Assembly: GCF_011734195.1 (NCBI RefSeq) | Contig: NZ_JAANTH010000001.1 | Location: forward strand, 310,001 to 374,000 | Length of the DNA stretch: 64,000 nt | Direction of reading: 5' to 3' | From: Halobacterium sp. R2-5 | Lineage (GTDB): Archaea; Halobacteriota; Halobacteria; Halobacteriales; Halobacteriaceae | In this document: positions 24,432-33,314 of the stretch, one piece after another | Layout: the number at the start of each line of letters is the position of its first letter | Position numbering within the stretch: the first letter of the stretch is position 1 | The notes under the pieces: generated by a model | Told to the model about the DNA's origin: nothing | The model's database searches: none | Seen by the model: only the letters and a program-made list of their open reading frames with translations | Made by a program: the position numbers and the translations under genes

Positions 24432-27071
24432 CTACTCGTAGACGAGGACGGTGCCGAAGGAGGTCTCGACGACCGCGACCTCCTCGCCGGACTCCGCGCG
24501 GTACTCCTCTTCGACGGTCAGCCAGTCGGCGTCGAGGTCGTACGATTCGCCGTCGGCTTCGACGGTGACGGTGTCCCCGGAGTGAATCTGGGCCTGAATC
24601 TCCGCGGGGTCGGCCTCGTCGACGGCCCCCAGCACGGCGCCCGCCTCGCTGCGGAACTCGGGGCCGACTTCGGACTCGTCGGCGTCGACCTCGACGGGGA
24701 CGAGCTCGATGTCCGGACGACCGTCGACGAGCTTGATGGGGGCGTTGACGGTCTCGCTGAGGTCGTACGTGTCGAGAGCGGCGTCCTCGCCGGCGTCGAA
24801 GTAGAGCTCGACGCGGTCGAGGGACTCGTTCAGCGGGATGTGGTTCTCGGACTTCCACGCGCGGACCTCGCTTGCGGTCTCGGCGATGTACTCGCCGGCG
24901 ACCTCGGCGTCCTCGTCGAGCATGTCGACGTCGGGCCACGTCGCGTTGTGGACGCTGCCCTCCGTGCCGGGGAGGTGGTGCCAGATCTCCTCGGTGACGT
25001 GCGGGCTGAACGGCGACAGCATCCGCACGACCGCCGTGACCGCGGTGTAGAGGGTCTTCTCGGCGGCGGCGCGCTCGCCCGGCCGGCCGTTGTACAGCCG
25101 TCCCTTCACGAGCTCGACGTAGTCGTCGGCGAGGTCCTCCCACGCGAACTCCCGGAGGCGGCGCAGCGCCGCGTCGAACCGGTAGTTCTCCATCTCGGCC
25201 TCGACCTCGTCGGCGACCCGCGTGAGCTCGGAGAGGATCCAGCGGTCGGCGTCCCGATACGCGGGGTCCTGGACGTCCGGGGTGTCCTCGTCGAAGTGCC
25301 CGTCCGCGAACTTCACGATGTTCCAGAGCTTCGTGAGGAAGCGGGAGGCGGACTTGACCTCCTTCCACTGGAACTGGACGTCGCTGCCGGGCTGGCCGCC
25401 GAGCGCGAGCGCCTGCCGGACGGCGTCCGCGGAGTACTCCGAGATGGCCTCGTCGGGCGTGACGAAGTTCCCGCGGGACTTGGACATCTTGTTGCCGTCG
25501 TCGCCGAACACCATGCCGTTGACGAGGATGTCCTCCCACGGCGCCTCGTCGGTGAGCGCGCCCGTCCGCAGGAGCGTGTAGAACGCCCACGTGCGGATGA
25601 TGTCGTGGCCCTGCGGCCGCAGCGCGACCGGCTCGAACTCGTCGAGGTCGATGTCCTCGGGCCACCCGGAGATGTGCAGGGGCGTGATCGAGGAGTCCAT
25701 CCACGTGTCCATGACGTCGGTCTCGCCGCGCCAGTCCTCGCTACCGCACTCGGGGCAGGCGCCGACCGCCGGGTCTTCGTCGTTGGGGTCGACGGGCGTC
25801 TCGGCGCGCTCGGCGATGTGCCAGTGGCCGCAGTCGGCACACTCCCAGGCGGGGATCGGCGTCGCGAAGACGCGCTGGCGGGAGATGACCCAGTCCCACT
25901 CCATGCCCTCCGCCCAGTCGACGAGGCGGTCGTGCATGTGCTCGGGGATCCACTCGACCTCGTCGGCCTTCTCCAGGATGAGGTCCTGGTCGACCTCGAC
26001 GAACCACTGCTCCTTCGAGAGGATCTCGATGGGGGTGTCACAGCGCCAGCACGCGCCGACGCTCTGCTCGGTCGGCTCGCTGTCGTTGAGGTAGCCCTCG
26101 TCGTCGAGGGCGTCCGCGATTTCGCCCTTCGCCTCGTCGATGGACAGCCCCGCGAACTCGCCGGCTCCCTCGGAGAGGTGGCCGTCCTCCGTGAACACCG
26201 ACCGGAGGTCGAGGTCGTACTCGGCCCACCAGTCGACGTCCTGCTTGTCGCCGAACGTACAGATCATGACGGCGCCGGTCCCGAACTCGGGGTCGACGTC
26301 GTCGTCGGCGAGCAGTTCGACCTCCTGGCCGAACAGCGGGACTTCGAACGTGTCGCCGACGCGGCCCTCGAAGCGCTCGTCCTCGGGGTCGACGGCCATC
26401 CCGACACAGGCCGCGAGCAGCTCCGGGCGCGTGGTCGCGATTTCGATGTCGTCGTTGCCGACGCCCTCGAAGGTGACGTAGTACAGCGTGCCCTCGCGGT
26501 CGACGTTCTCGACCTCGGCGTCCGCGATGGCGGTCTCGCAGCGCGGACACCAGTTGACGGGGTGCTCGTCGCGGTAGACCATGTCGTCGTCGGCCATCTC
26601 GACGAACGACGACTGGGTGTCGCCCCAGTACTCGGGGTCCATCGTCTGGTACTCCGCGGACCAGTCCTGGGAGTAGCCGAGCTCCCGCATCGTCCGTTTC
26701 ATCTCGTCGATGCGGGCCTCCGTGTGCTCGACGCACATCTCCCGGAACTCCTCGCGGGAGACGTCCGTGCGATGGATGTCGTGGTTCTCCTCGACTTTGA
26801 CCTCGGTGGGGAGGCCGTGGCAGTCCCAGCCCTGCGGGAAGAGGACGGCGTCACCTTGTAGCCGGTGGAAGCGCGCGGTGAAGTCGATGTACGACCAGCC
26901 GAGCGCGTGGCCGAGGTGGAGGTTGCCGGTGGGGTACGGCGGCGGCGTGTCGATGACGTACTGGGTGTCCGAGTCGCTGGGGTCGAACTCGTAGACGTCG
27001 GAGTCCTTCCAGGCGTCCTGCCACTCGGATTCGATGCGTTCGGGGTCGTAGCTGTCCGGGATGTTCGTCAT
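24432..27071 (-). CDS. valS: Valyl-tRNA synthetase
   Basis: The 879-residue class I enzyme charges tRNA-Val. The HIGH-equivalent is [13 protein letters not shown] near residue 46, and KMSKSRGNF lies near residue 530. The editing CP1 domain lies between, with zinc-type cysteines in [10 protein letters not shown] and CWRCDTPI and in CADCGHWH...[11 protein letters not shown]-terminal anticodon-binding domain includes [13 protein letters not shown]. The long 5' region (27072-27210) with a TTTATT element near 27203 on the minus strand suggests a leader of about 100 nt, unusual among neighbours that look leaderless. Confidence 0.97.
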   Translation of the reverse strand: MTNIPDSYDPERIESEWQDAWKDSDVYEFDPSDSDTQYVIDTPPPYPTGNLHLGHALGWSYIDFTARFHRLQGDAVLFPQGWDCHGLPTEVKVEENHDIHRTDVSREEFREMCVEHTEARIDEMKRTMRELGYSQDWSAEYQTMDPEYWGDTQSSFVEMADDDMVYRDEHPVNWCPRCETAIADAEVENVDREGTLYYVTFEGVGNDDIEIATTRPELLAACVGMAVDPEDERFEGRVGDTFEVPLFGQEVELLADDDVDPEFGTGAVMICTFGDKQDVDWWAEYDLDLRSVFTEDGHLSEGAGEFAGLSIDEAKGEIADALDDEGYLNDSEPTEQSVGACWRCDTPIEILSKEQWFVEVDQDLILEKADEVEWIPEHMHDRLVDWAEGMEWDWVISRQRVFATPIPAWECADCGHWHIAERAETPVDPNDEDPAVGACPECGSEDWRGETDVMDTWMDSSITPLHISGWPEDIDLDEFEPVALRPQGHDIIRTWAFYTLLRTGALTDEAPWEDILVNGMVFGDDGNKMSKSRGNFVTPDEAISEYSADAVRQALALGGQPGSDVQFQWKEVKSASRFLTKLWNIVKFADGHFDEDTPDVQDPAYRDADRWILSELTRVADEVEAEMENYRFDAALRRLREFAWEDLADDYVELVKGRLYNGRPGERAAAEKTLYTAVTAVVRMLSPFSPHVTEEIWHHLPGTEGSVHNATWPDVDMLDEDAEVAGEYIAETASEVRAWKSENHIPLNESLDRVELYFDAGEDAALDTYDLSETVNAPIKLVDGRPDIELVPVEVDADESEVGPEFRSEAGAVLGAVDEADPAEIQAQIHSGDTVTVEADGESYDLDADWLTVEEEYRAESGEEVAVVETSFGTVLVYE

Positions 27072-27312
27072 GGCTGTGTGGGTCGTCGGCCGCGGTCGAA
27101 TCGCCGTACGTGCGAGTCGCGTCGCCGAGTGCGAGAACAGATTTTACACACGTACTACCGCGAGCTCGACGCGCATACGTCAGCGGAACGGAGGCGCGGC
27201 AATAAAGGTTCCCGTCCACCGTCGCGGGGTCCCGTCCCGCGGCGTCGCCGGCGCGACCGGGCGTCGGCCGCCCGGTCTTTAGGGCCGCCGAAAAAACGAC
27301 GGGCTTTTATTC

Positions 27313-27328
27313 TTTAGGCGAACCTAAA
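27313..27328 (+). promoter_or_regulatory. Iron-repressor-type operator overlapping the promoter of the iron ABC gene
   Basis: TTTAGGCGAACCTAAA is a perfect 6-bp inverted repeat with a 4-nt spacer. It sits immediately after the TATA element CTTTTATT (27304-27311) and just before the leaderless ATG at 27334, so a bound repressor would block initiation. The half-site is shared with 28508-28521 and resembles DtxR/IdeR-family boxes. Confidence 0.75.
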
Positions 27329-27333
27329 CGAGT

Positions 27334-28488
27334 ATGCGACGACGCACGTTCATCAAGGCGGGCGGTGCGGCGACGCTCGCGGGCTTGCTCGCCGGCTGCG
27401 CCAGCCCCAACGAGGGCAGCAGCGACCCCACGCAGGAACCGGCCGACACCACCGAAGGGACCACCGTCGAGTCCGGCGACGAGGAGACGACGGCCGACAG
27501 CTCGTACTCCGTCTCCATGACGCCCGTCGGCGAGGTCACGTTCGACGGCGTCCCCGAGAAGACCGCCGTCTACATGCCCGGGTACGCCGACATGCTCGTC
27601 GCGCTCGGCCACGGCGACGCGGTCGCATCCGTCGGCCAGAAATCCCGGTTCCACACCGGCCCCTACGACGAACTCGACGGCGTCAGCATCGACAAGTCGA
27701 ACCTGGTCGACCTCGTGAACTCCGGCGTCACCCGGGAGACGTTCCTGAACATCGACGCCGACTTCCACCTCGTCGACCCCAACTGGCTCACCAACGTCTT
27801 CGAGATCTCCACCGAGGACATCGAGTTCCTCGAGGAGCGCGTCGGCCCGTTCTTCGGCAACACCATCTTCCGCCGCACCGACGCCTGGCACGACTACGAG
27901 TACTACACGCTGTACGGCGCCTTCGAGAAGGTCGCGCAGGTGTTCCAGGAGACTGAACGATACGAGGCGTTCGCGTCCTTCCACGACGACTACATCGACC
28001 GCGTCTCCCAGGACGTCCCCAGCGAGGGGCCCCGCGGCGCGCTCGTCTGGGGCGGCGAAGACAACCCCACGTCGTTCTCCCCGTACCACCTCAGCGGCGA
28101 GGGCGCGAACAAGAAGTCCTTCCACGACCTGAACGTCCGAGACGCCATCGCGAACTCCGACGTCGAGGCGCTCTCCGAGAGCCAGCGCTCGAAGATCGAC
28201 TACGAGACGCTGCTGGAACTCGACCCCGAGGTGCTGTTCGTGCGCGGCCACGAGGCCAAGAGCCGCGAGGAGTTCCGGAACACCGTCGTCTCGTTCATGC
28301 AGGACCACGACACCGCAAGCCGCATCACCGCTGTCGAAAACGGCGACGTCTACCGCGGCGGCCCCATCTTCCTGGGTCCCATCCAGCACCTGTTCCTGAC
28401 CGAGCGGTTCGCCACCAGCCTCTACCCCGAGACGTTCTCCGGCGAGCTGTTCGACCGCGACGAGCTCGCCGATATCGTCACGTCGTAG
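27334..28488 (+). CDS. Iron/siderophore (BtuF/FepB-type) ABC transporter substrate-binding lipoprotein
   Basis: This 384-residue exported lipoprotein starts MRRRTFIKAGGAATLAGLLAGCAS, a Tat-like RRR-TFIK signal with a lipobox (LLAGC). It is followed by a Thr/Glu/Ser-rich linker. The periplasmic-type binding fold has helices typical of class III proteins (KTAVYMPGYADMLVALGHGDAVASVGQ, LELDPEVLFVRGHEAK). It should capture an Fe(III) chelate or cobalamin; the TTAGG operators favour iron. It is the first gene of an importer completed by the permease at 28599 and the ATPase at 29722. Confidence 0.9.
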   Translation: MRRRTFIKAGGAATLAGLLAGCASPNEGSSDPTQEPADTTEGTTVESGDEETTADSSYSVSMTPVGEVTFDGVPEKTAVYMPGYADMLVALGHGDAVASVGQKSRFHTGPYDELDGVSIDKSNLVDLVNSGVTRETFLNIDADFHLVDPNWLTNVFEISTEDIEFLEERVGPFFGNTIFRRTDAWHDYEYYTLYGAFEKVAQVFQETERYEAFASFHDDYIDRVSQDVPSEGPRGALVWGGEDNPTSFSPYHLSGEGANKKSFHDLNVRDAIANSDVEALSESQRSKIDYETLLELDPEVLFVRGHEAKSREEFRNTVVSFMQDHDTASRITAVENGDVYRGGPIFLGPIQHLFLTERFATSLYPETFSGELFDRDELADIVTS

Positions 28489-28507
28489 ACGGAACGCTTT
28501 TCAGCTA

Positions 28508-28521
28508 TTAGGGCGGCCTAA
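28508..28521 (+). promoter_or_regulatory. Second TTAGG-N4-CCTAA operator, before the permease gene
   Basis: TTAGGGCGGCCTAA has the same half-sites and 4-nt spacer as the operator at 27313-27328. It lies 20 nt after the binding-protein stop and 78 nt before the permease ATG. An internal iron-controlled promoter for the permease and ATPase is therefore likely. Confidence 0.7.
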
Positions 28522-28598
28522 ACAACAAGCGAAGCCCGACGGCGCGACCCCCGGACCGCGGTGCGCCGGCCCGCAGCGCCGCCGGGCGACCCACACAG

Positions 28599-29720
28599 AT
28601 GTCACGACAGTTCCGCGTTCGGGACCTCCTCCTCCCGAAAATCGACGCGACGCTCGCCGCCATCGCCGCGGCCAGCACCGCCGCCGTCCTCGTCGGCGCG
28701 CTCGTCCAGATCCGGTACGGCGCCTACCAGATGCCGTTCGAGACGGTCTGGCGGGCGCTGTTCGACCGCGTGCTCTGGACGAACCCGAAGCTCCTCGCCA
28801 CCGTCGTCCTCGGCGACGAGACCGCGCGCACGCTCGGCGTGTACGCCGACCTCTCCGCGCTCTCCGACGCCACCGCCGTGGTGTGGACGATCCGCCTGCC
28901 GCGGGTCGCCGTCGCCGCCTTCGTCGGCGCGAACCTCGCCATCGCGGGCGCCATCTTCCAGGCCATCACGCGCAACGAACTCGCCAGCCCCTACATCCTC
29001 GGCGTCTCCTCCGGCGCCGGGTTCGCCGTCGTCGTCACCATCGTGTTCTCCCTGGGCACGTACCTCCTGCCGCTCGCCGCGGCGATCGGCGGCACCGGCG
29101 CGTTCCTGCTCGTGTACGCCGTCGCGTGGCGCAACGGCACTACGCCGGTCCGCCTCGTGCTCGCGGGCGTCGTCGTCGGCACCATCTTCAACAGCCTCCA
29201 GACGGGCGTATTCTACTTCATCGACAGCAACGGCTCGATGCGCACCGCCGTCTCCTGGCTCGCCGGCTCCCTCACGGGCGTCGGCTGGTCGGAGTTCCGC
29301 CTCGTGCTCGTCCCCACGCTGTTCGTCGTGCCGGCCGTGATGGTCGCCGCGCGCCAACTGGACGTCCTCCTGCTCGGCGAGCGCCGCGCCCGCGCGCTCG
29401 GCATGCGCGTCGAGACGATGCGCTTCATGCTGTCGGCGCTGGCCATCCTCGCCACCGCCGCCGCGGTCTCCGTCGGCGGCCTCGTCGGCTTCGTCGGCCT
29501 CGTGGTCCCCCACGCCGTCCGCACGTTCGTCGGCAGCGACTACCGGCGGCTGCTCGTGGGCTGCCTGTTCGCCGGTCCCGCGCTCGTGGTCGTGGCGGAC
29601 GTTGTCGCGCGCCTCGGCCTCGGCGGCGCACAGGTCCCGGTCGGAGTCGTCACCGGCCTCGTCGGCGGGCCGTACTTCCTGCTGTTGCTCCGCCGCACCG
29701 AATCGTTCAACGAGTTCTAA
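28599..29720 (+). CDS. FecCD-family iron chelate ABC permease
   Basis: The 373-residue membrane protein has about nine to ten transmembrane helices of the FecCD type. Family signatures include WTIRLPRVAVAAFVGANLAIAGAIFQAITRNELASPYILGVSSGAGFAV, broken here as the classic RLPR and GxxLAxxGxxxQxxxRNPLAxPxxLGxxxGA pattern. GFVGLVVPHAVRTFVGSDYRRLL is the ATPase-contacting segment. It homodimerises and works with the ATPase that starts 1 nt after its stop. Confidence 0.95.
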   Translation: MSRQFRVRDLLLPKIDATLAAIAAASTAAVLVGALVQIRYGAYQMPFETVWRALFDRVLWTNPKLLATVVLGDETARTLGVYADLSALSDATAVVWTIRLPRVAVAAFVGANLAIAGAIFQAITRNELASPYILGVSSGAGFAVVVTIVFSLGTYLLPLAAAIGGTGAFLLVYAVAWRNGTTPVRLVLAGVVVGTIFNSLQTGVFYFIDSNGSMRTAVSWLAGSLTGVGWSEFRLVLVPTLFVVPAVMVAARQLDVLLLGERRARALGMRVETMRFMLSALAILATAAAVSVGGLVGFVGLVVPHAVRTFVGSDYRRLLVGCLFAGPALVVVADVVARLGLGGAQVPVGVVTGLVGGPYFLLLLRRTESFNEF

Positions 29721-29721
29721 C

Positions 29722-30576
29722 ATGTCCAAGATCCCACTCCTCAGCACCGACGACGGCGAGTTCACACCCGAAGACCCGATCGACGACGCGGCGCTGTTCG
29801 CCACCGAGCTCGAACTGGGGTACGGCGAGCACACGGTCGTGGACTGCGAGGACCTCGTCGTCCCCGAGGGCGAAGTCACCGCGCTGGTCGGCCCGAACGG
29901 CTCCGGGAAGTCCACGCTCCTCAAGGGCCTCTCCGCGGAGCTGTCGCCGGACGCCGGCACCGTCCTGCTGCGCGGCCGCCGCGTCCAGGAGCGCTCCCCG
30001 AAGGAGCTCGCGACGGAGCTGGGCCTGCTCGACCAGGAGAACGACGCGCCCGGCGGCCTCACCGTCGAGGACCTCGTGACGCACGGCCGCTACCCCCACC
30101 GCGGCTTCCTCGACCCCCTGCACGAGGACGACCACGACGCCATCGACCGCGCCGTCGAGCTCGCGGGCGTCGAACACCTCCGCGACACGCCGCTGTCGGA
30201 GCTCTCCGGCGGCCAGAAGCAGCTGGCGTTCGTCGCGATGGCGCTCGCCCAGGAGACCGACGTCCTCCTGCTGGACGAGCCGACGACGTACCTCGACCTC
30301 CACCACCAGCTGCGGGTGATGGAGACGGTGCGCTCGCTCAACCGAGAGAAGGACGTCACCGTCTGCGTCGTCCTCCACGACCTCCAGCAGGCCGCGCGGT
30401 TCGCGGACTACCTCGTCGCGCTCGACGACGGCGCGGTCTACGACTGGGGGCCGCCCGCGGAAGTCGTCACCGAACAGCTCCTCGCGGACGTCTTCGACGT
30501 CGACGCCGCCGTCGACTTCCAGCCCGGCGACGACGAACCGCGCATCGTACCGCGGCGCGCGCTCGATCAGGACTGA
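29722..30576 (+). CDS. Iron chelate ABC transporter ATPase (FepC/BtuD type)
   Basis: The 284-residue ATPase has Walker A GPNGSGKSTLLKG (near residue 60), the Q-loop LLDQENDAPGGLTVEDLV, the signature LSGGQKQLAFVAMALAQ, Walker B VLLLDEPTTYLDL and the switch His in VVLHDLQQAAR. The N-terminal about 25 residues precede the usual start; ATG 29722 directly follows the permease stop. It powers the permease at 28599. The stop overlaps the end of the convergent small membrane gene by 10 nt. Confidence 0.95.
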   Translation: MSKIPLLSTDDGEFTPEDPIDDAALFATELELGYGEHTVVDCEDLVVPEGEVTALVGPNGSGKSTLLKGLSAELSPDAGTVLLRGRRVQERSPKELATELGLLDQENDAPGGLTVEDLVTHGRYPHRGFLDPLHEDDHDAIDRAVELAGVEHLRDTPLSELSGGQKQLAFVAMALAQETDVLLLDEPTTYLDLHHQLRVMETVRSLNREKDVTVCVVLHDLQQAARFADYLVALDDGAVYDWGPPAEVVTEQLLADVFDVDAAVDFQPGDDEPRIVPRRALDQD

Positions 30577-30791
30577 ATCTGTTCGCGCAGCTGTTCGACT
30601 TGCCGCTGTAGCTCCGCCCGGGACGGCGGTGTCTCGCCGACGGTCGCACCGACGGCGACCAGTACCGGCACCGCCAGCGCGAGCGCGCCGCCGAGCACGA
30701 CCAGCCACGCCGGCACCGCGACGTCCAGCGCCAACAGGAGGACCGCGTCGTTCACCAGGACAACCGCGAGGACCACCGGGAGCGTGCGCAT
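30567..30791 (-). CDS. Small membrane protein with C-terminal coiled-coil tail
   Basis: The 74-residue product starts MRTLPVVLAVVLVNDAVLLLAL. It has two hydrophobic helices (the second is LVVLGGALALAVPVLVAVGA) and a charged tail with heptad-like spacing (RAELQRQVEQLREQIQ), suggesting helix pairing. It is convergent with the iron ATPase. No family was recognised. Confidence 0.65.
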   Translation of the reverse strand: MRTLPVVLAVVLVNDAVLLLALDVAVPAWLVVLGGALALAVPVLVAVGATVGETPPSRAELQRQVEQLREQIQS

Positions 30792-30883
30792 ACGCCCGCG
30801 TTCCGCGCTCACCCCCTGAAGCCTTGTGGTCGCCTGCGGGACCGTACCGCAACCACTACTTGCCGCGCCCGGAAGGTCACGGT

Positions 30884-31792
30884 ATGGAACTCGGCGTTAT
30901 CGGTCTCGGCCGCATGGGACGCATCGTCGTCGACCGGTGTCTGGACGCCGGCCACGACGTGGTCGCCTTCGACATCGACGCGGACGCCCGCGAGGACGCC
31001 GCCGACGCCGGCGCCACGCCCGCCGACTCGATTCCCGACCTCGCGGACGCGCTCGGCGACGAGAAGCGCGTCTGGCTGATGGTGCCGGCGGGCGACCCCG
31101 TCGACGCCGCGCTCGACGAACTCGCGCCACACTTAGAGGCCGACGACGTGGTCGTGGACGGCGGGAACAGCCACTTCGAGGACTCGACGCGACGCGCCGA
31201 CGCCCACGAGTTCGCGTACCTCGACTGCGGCACCTCGGGCGGTCCCGCGGGCGCGGAACTCGGCTTCTCGCTGATGGTCGGCGGCCCCGAGTGGGCGTAC
31301 GAGGAACTCGTGCCGGTGTTCGACGCCGTCGCCACTGGCCCGGACGGTCACGACCGGATGGGACCGGCGGGCTCCGGCCACTACGTGAAGATGGTCCACA
31401 ACGGCGTCGAGTACGCGCTCATGCAGGCGTACGGCGAAGGGTTCGAGCTCCTCCACGAGGGCCGCTACGACCTCGACCTCGAAGCCGTCGCGAACACGTG
31501 GAACAACGGCGCAGTCATCCGGTCGTGGCTGCTCGAACTCTGCGAGGAGGCCTTCCGCGAGGAGGGCAACGACCTCGGCGACGTCGCGGACCACGTCGCC
31601 GGCGGCTCCACGGGCACGTGGACGGTCCAGGAGAGCCTCGAACAGGCGGTCCCGCTCCCGCTCATCTACCAGGCGCTCGCCGAGCGCTTCGACTCCCGCG
31701 CCAGCGGCGACGGCGAGGGGCGGTTCGCGCGGCGGCTCGCGAACCGGCTGCGGTACGGGTTCGGGCGGCACGAGGTTGCTCGGAAGGAGTAG
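30884..31792 (+). CDS. gnd: 6-phosphogluconate dehydrogenase, decarboxylating (short archaeal/Gram-positive form)
   Basis: The 302-residue enzyme oxidises and decarboxylates 6-phosphogluconate to ribulose 5-phosphate. MELGVIGLGRMGRIVVDRCL is the Rossmann motif; VVDGGNSHFEDSTRRA, LDCGTSGGPAGAELGFSLMVGG and GSGHYVKMVHNGVEYALMQAYGEGFEL hold the substrate-binding and catalytic Lys/Glu residues. The length suits the tetrameric short form. In haloarchaea this oxidative pentose pathway supplies pentoses. The start is the ATG at 30884; upstream in-frame codons lack family similarity. Confidence 0.95.
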   Translation: MELGVIGLGRMGRIVVDRCLDAGHDVVAFDIDADAREDAADAGATPADSIPDLADALGDEKRVWLMVPAGDPVDAALDELAPHLEADDVVVDGGNSHFEDSTRRADAHEFAYLDCGTSGGPAGAELGFSLMVGGPEWAYEELVPVFDAVATGPDGHDRMGPAGSGHYVKMVHNGVEYALMQAYGEGFELLHEGRYDLDLEAVANTWNNGAVIRSWLLELCEEAFREEGNDLGDVADHVAGGSTGTWTVQESLEQAVPLPLIYQALAERFDSRASGDGEGRFARRLANRLRYGFGRHEVARKE

Positions 31793-31940
31793 CGCGGTTC
31801 GGAGGGAGCGAGCGCAGCGAGCGACTGAGAACCGCGGGGATGCGAGCGGGGAGCGCAGCGACCCGCGAGCAGAGTATAGCGGGGGACTGAGAGCAACTAC
31901 TAGCCGAACGGGAAGCGGAGTGACCCGCGAGCGGCGAGTG
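31793..31940. repeat. Hairpin and GAGCGMAGCGAGC-type intergenic repeats after gnd
   Basis: CGCGGTTC (31793-31800) directly after the gnd stop is inverted as GAACCGCG (31829-31836), enclosing GAGCGAGCGCAGCGAGCGA. Variants follow (GCGGGGAGCGCAGCGACCCGC and GGGAAGCGGAGTGACCCGC). This looks like a terminator embedded in dispersed purine-rich repeats. Confidence 0.6.
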
Positions 31941-31948
31941 GCCTGCGG

Positions 31949-32530
31949 TCAGTAGCCGGTCTCGTACTCGATTTCTTCGGCCACCTTCTCGGCGACGTCG
32001 GCGCCGCACTCGCGTTCGACGACGTGGAGCGCGAGGTCGATGCCCGAGGTGACGCCGCCGGCGGTGAGCACGTCGCCGTCGTCGACGAACCGGTCGTCGC
32101 GGACGTCCGCGCCGTACGCTCGGAGGTCGTCTTTCGCGGACTCGTGGGTGGCCGCGGGGCGTCCGTCCAGCAGGCCGCCCTCCGCGGCGATGAGCGCACC
32201 CGTGCACACCGTGGCGATGGTCGCGCCGCCGTCGTACAGCGTGGCGAGGCGCTCGGGGAGGGCGCCGTCCTGGACTTCCGCCCACGCGCCGTTCTCGCTG
32301 CGGTCGTTCCACCCGCCGCCCGGGACGACCACGAGGTCGGGCGTGCCGATGAGCACGTCGTCGGGCTCGACGCGGAGGCCGTGGCTCGCGGTCACGCGCT
32401 CGCTCGGCACGAGCGTCCGCAGGGTCGCGTCCACGTCCGCGCCGAACTCCGCGGCCGTCTGGAACACCTCGTAGGGCGCGACGGCGTCGAGCTCGTCGAA
32501 CCCCTCGTACAGCAGTATCGCGACGTCCAT
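31949..32530 (-). CDS. DJ-1/PfpI family protein
   Basis: The 193-residue protein has the class I glutamine amidotransferase-like fold. The nucleophile elbow is VCTGALIAAEGGLLDGRPAATH, with the Cys near residue 107 and a following His in ATHESAKDDL. VVVPGGGWNDR holds the conserved Gly-rich loop, and the N terminus MDVAILLYEGFDELDAVAPYEVF is typical. Such proteins act as isonitrile hydratase-like, chaperone or transcriptional co-regulators; which applies here is unknown. Confidence 0.92.
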   Translation of the reverse strand: MDVAILLYEGFDELDAVAPYEVFQTAAEFGADVDATLRTLVPSERVTASHGLRVEPDDVLIGTPDLVVVPGGGWNDRSENGAWAEVQDGALPERLATLYDGGATIATVCTGALIAAEGGLLDGRPAATHESAKDDLRAYGADVRDDRFVDDGDVLTAGGVTSGIDLALHVVERECGADVAEKVAEEIEYETGY

Positions 32531-32623
32531 ACCGGGGGTTCGCGGGCTCTCCTCAAAACTCGCCCGGAGCGGGGCCGGTAGGCAATCACAATACTGTTAA
32601 GCACCGTCTCCGTACCGCCGGAC

Positions 32624-33205
32624 ATGGTGAACACACTGGGGCTGCTGCTCGGCCTCGGGATGGCGCTCACGCTCGTCGGGCTCCACTTCCTGAAGGGCAC
32701 CGCGAATCCCGCCCCCGAGGACATCGCCAGCGAGGTCCTCGAACAGCGCGCCTCGACGGTTCCGGACACGGACTTCCCGGAGCCGTACAACCGCTCCATC
32801 GGCGGAGGCGGCGGCGCCGGCGCGGTCGCGGGCGGCGGCGCGGAGGGCGAGCTCGAAGAAGAGAGCGAGGAAGACGAGGGCTTCGACCCCGAATCCATCC
32901 CGGACGACGAGGTCGAGTACTACGAGATCGAGTTCGTCAAGCAGGGCGAGACCATCGAGGTCGCGAACAACGAGAACCTCCTCGAGGCGGGCGAGGACGA
33001 GGGCTGGGACCTCCCGTACGCCTGTCGCCAGGGCCAGTGTCTCTCCTGCGGTGGTCGCGTCGCGGACGGCAGCGACTCCGCCGAGTTCGTCCGGCACTCG
33101 AACAACGAGACGCTCAGCGACGACGAGATGGAGAAGGGGTACATGCTGACGTGTACCGCGCACCCGACCTCGTCGTTCTCGCTGGAGACCGACGAGACGC
33201 CGTAG
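32624..33205 (+). CDS. Membrane-anchored [2Fe-2S] ferredoxin
   Basis: The 193-residue protein has an N-terminal helix (MVNTLGLLLGLGMALTLVGLHFL) that can anchor it to the membrane. A Gly/Ala-rich and Glu-rich linker follows (residues about 64-100), then a plant-type ferredoxin domain. The cluster ligands are in CRQGQCLSCGG and LTCTAHP, in the CX4CX2CXnC pattern. It should carry electrons between soluble donors and a membrane partner not encoded here. A CTGTTAAG element about 27 nt upstream fits a leaderless start. Confidence 0.92.
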   Translation: MVNTLGLLLGLGMALTLVGLHFLKGTANPAPEDIASEVLEQRASTVPDTDFPEPYNRSIGGGGGAGAVAGGGAEGELEEESEEDEGFDPESIPDDEVEYYEIEFVKQGETIEVANNENLLEAGEDEGWDLPYACRQGQCLSCGGRVADGSDSAEFVRHSNNETLSDDEMEKGYMLTCTAHPTSSFSLETDETP

Positions 33206-33314
33206 CCGACCACTCGCTTCTCCCGCGTTCGCCGCAGTACCCGGCAAGCCGCGCGGTTTGCCGGCTCTCCCCGAGCCGGAGTTTTCAAACCGGCCGGCTC
33301 CGTGAGCACGAGTA

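Noticed and set aside
24168-26861. 897-codon open frame antisense to valS
   Set aside because: It is a mirror of the valyl-tRNA synthetase codons, full of Val, Gly, Asp and Leu, with no recognisable domain.
27072-27210. Possible riboswitch or T-box-like element in the valS leader
   Set aside because: No specifier-loop or antiterminator pattern was found, and T-boxes are not known in archaea. Only a long leader can be claimed.
31793-31940. CRISPR array suspected from regular purine-rich repeats
   Set aside because: The repeats are short, unequal and unevenly spaced, with no constant repeat-spacer pattern and no cas genes in the window.
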